A stretch of 16,134 bases of DNA from an uncultured Mesorhizobium sp. Lineage in GTDB: Bacteria; Pseudomonadota; Alphaproteobacteria; Rhizobiales; Rhizobiaceae. The position numbers and the translations under genes were made by a program. The stretch is from assembly GCA_937958475.1 (NCBI GenBank), contig CALFXR010000184.1:1-16134 (forward strand), given 5' to 3'. Below, piece by piece: positions 15,473-16,134 of the stretch (positions are counted from its first letter, which is position 1; every line of letters begins with the position of its first letter). Below the pieces are notes generated by a model, which was not told where the DNA came from, did not search any database, and saw only the letters and a list, made by a program, of their open reading frames with translations.

Positions 15473-16134
15473 ATGAACAGACACAGCCCTTCCCGCGCTC
15501 CCGGCGGCCGCACCGTCGACGAGATCACTTCGGGTCGCCGCCTGCGCCGCATGCGCAAGGCCGATTGGTCGCGGCGGCTGGTCCAGGAGAACCGGCTCGC
15601 CGTCGACGACCTGATCTGGCCGATCTTCATCATCGACGGCGACGACCGGATCGAGGAGATCGCCGCCATGCCCGGCGTCTACCGGATGACGGTGGACCGT
15701 GCCGTACGCGAGGCGGAACGGGCAGCGAAGCTCGGCATTCCGGCCATCGCAACCTTTCCCAACATAGAGCTTTCCCGGCGCGACCAGACCGGCTCGCACA
15801 TCCTCGATCCGGACAACGTCATCAACCGCGCCACGCGCGCCATCAAGGCAGCCGTGCCGGAAATCGGCATCATCACCGACGCCGCGCTCGATCCCTTCAC
15901 CAGCCACGGCCATGACGGCATCCTGCGCGACGGCATTATCGTCAACGATGAATCGGTCGAGCAGATCGTCGCCGCGGCCGTCGGCCAGGCGGCGGCGGGC
16001 GCCGACATCATCGCCCCGTCGGACATGATGGACGGCCGCATCGGCGCGATCCGCGACGCGCTCGACGCCAACGGCTTCCAGGACGTGGCGATCATGTCCT
16101 ACGCGACCAAGTTCGCCTCGGCCTTCTACGGCCC
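15473..16134 (+). CDS. hemB: Delta-aminolevulinic acid dehydratase HemB (porphobilinogen synthase), 3' end beyond the window
   Basis: The enzyme condenses two 5-aminolevulinate molecules into porphobilinogen, the second step of haem synthesis in alphaproteobacteria. 220 of about 337 residues are present. The metal-site segment reads ITDAALDPFTSHGHDG (134-149), with Ala138, Asp140 and Asp148 where zinc enzymes have three cysteines. This is the Mg-dependent type described in Bradyrhizobium. The first active-site lysine is K213 in MSYATKFASAFYGP; the second lies outside the window. The start at 15473 has GGAG eight bases upstream. An overlapping frame beginning at the ATG at 15439 gives an Arg/His-rich product and is a shadow. 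No frameshift is seen. Confidence 0.97.
   Translation, partial: MNRHSPSRAPGGRTVDEITSGRRLRRMRKADWSRRLVQENRLAVDDLIWPIFIIDGDDRIEEIAAMPGVYRMTVDRAVREAERAAKLGIPAIATFPNIELSRRDQTGSHILDPDNVINRATRAIKAAVPEIGIITDAALDPFTSHGHDGILRDGIIVNDESVEQIVAAAVGQAAAGADIIAPSDMMDGRIGAIRDALDANGFQDVAIMSYATKFASAFYG

Overview
This GC-rich window looks like a chromosomal segment of an alphaproteobacterium of the order Rhizobiales. It most resembles Mesorhizobium, Aminobacter or other Phyllobacteriaceae. The grounds are the nrdR-ribD-ribE-ribH-nusB order, the LdtR/L,D-transpeptidase pair, the Mg-type HemB (Asp in place of the zinc cysteines) and a potassium-insensitive HppA proton pump. The genus is inferred from these features, not from a search. 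No tRNA, rRNA, insertion sequence, phage gene or CRISPR array was seen.

Left part (1-9720, all minus strand). In transcription order this is glyA (9720-8407), a ChaC-like gamma-glutamylcyclotransferase (8314-7637), nrdR (7511-7041), ribD (7044-5923), ribE (5923-5306), an endonuclease/exonuclease/phosphatase-fold hydrolase (5263-4460), ribH (4373-3885), nusB (3882-3382), an MFS transporter (3382-2174) and hppA (1987 to beyond base 1). nrdR/ribD, ribD/ribE and nusB/MFS overlap by 1-4 nt, and ribH/nusB are 2 nt apart, so this is a tightly packed riboflavin-biosynthesis operon. Two members are not part of the textbook cluster. One is the ChaC gene, set between glyA and nrdR with gaps on both sides and looser codon use. 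The other is the metal-dependent hydrolase between ribE and ribH. hppA appears to have its own promoter.

Middle part (9721-13596). A 313-nt divergent region leads right into a single plus-strand gene, a soluble chemoreceptor with a C-terminal zinc-binding CZB domain. A strong bidirectional terminator separates it from a convergent Tat-exported YcbB-type L,D-transpeptidase. Upstream of that lie its probable MarR-family regulator LdtR, with its own terminator, and two inverted repeats in the ldtR promoter region.

Right part (13765-16134). A small four-helix membrane protein (DUF6163-like, as recalled from family knowledge) is translationally coupled to a 3-hydroxyisobutyryl-CoA hydrolase on the minus strand. 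A 227-nt divergent promoter region separates these from hemB on the plus strand, which runs off the right edge.

Most of the window is housekeeping: one-carbon metabolism, flavin, haem, valine catabolism, energy coupling and cell-wall remodelling. The points most worth a second look are the EEP hydrolase inside the rib operon (candidate for the unassigned dephosphorylation step), the chemoreceptor whose signalling tip lacks a near-invariant glutamate, and the ChaC insertion. I found no clear new multi-gene system.
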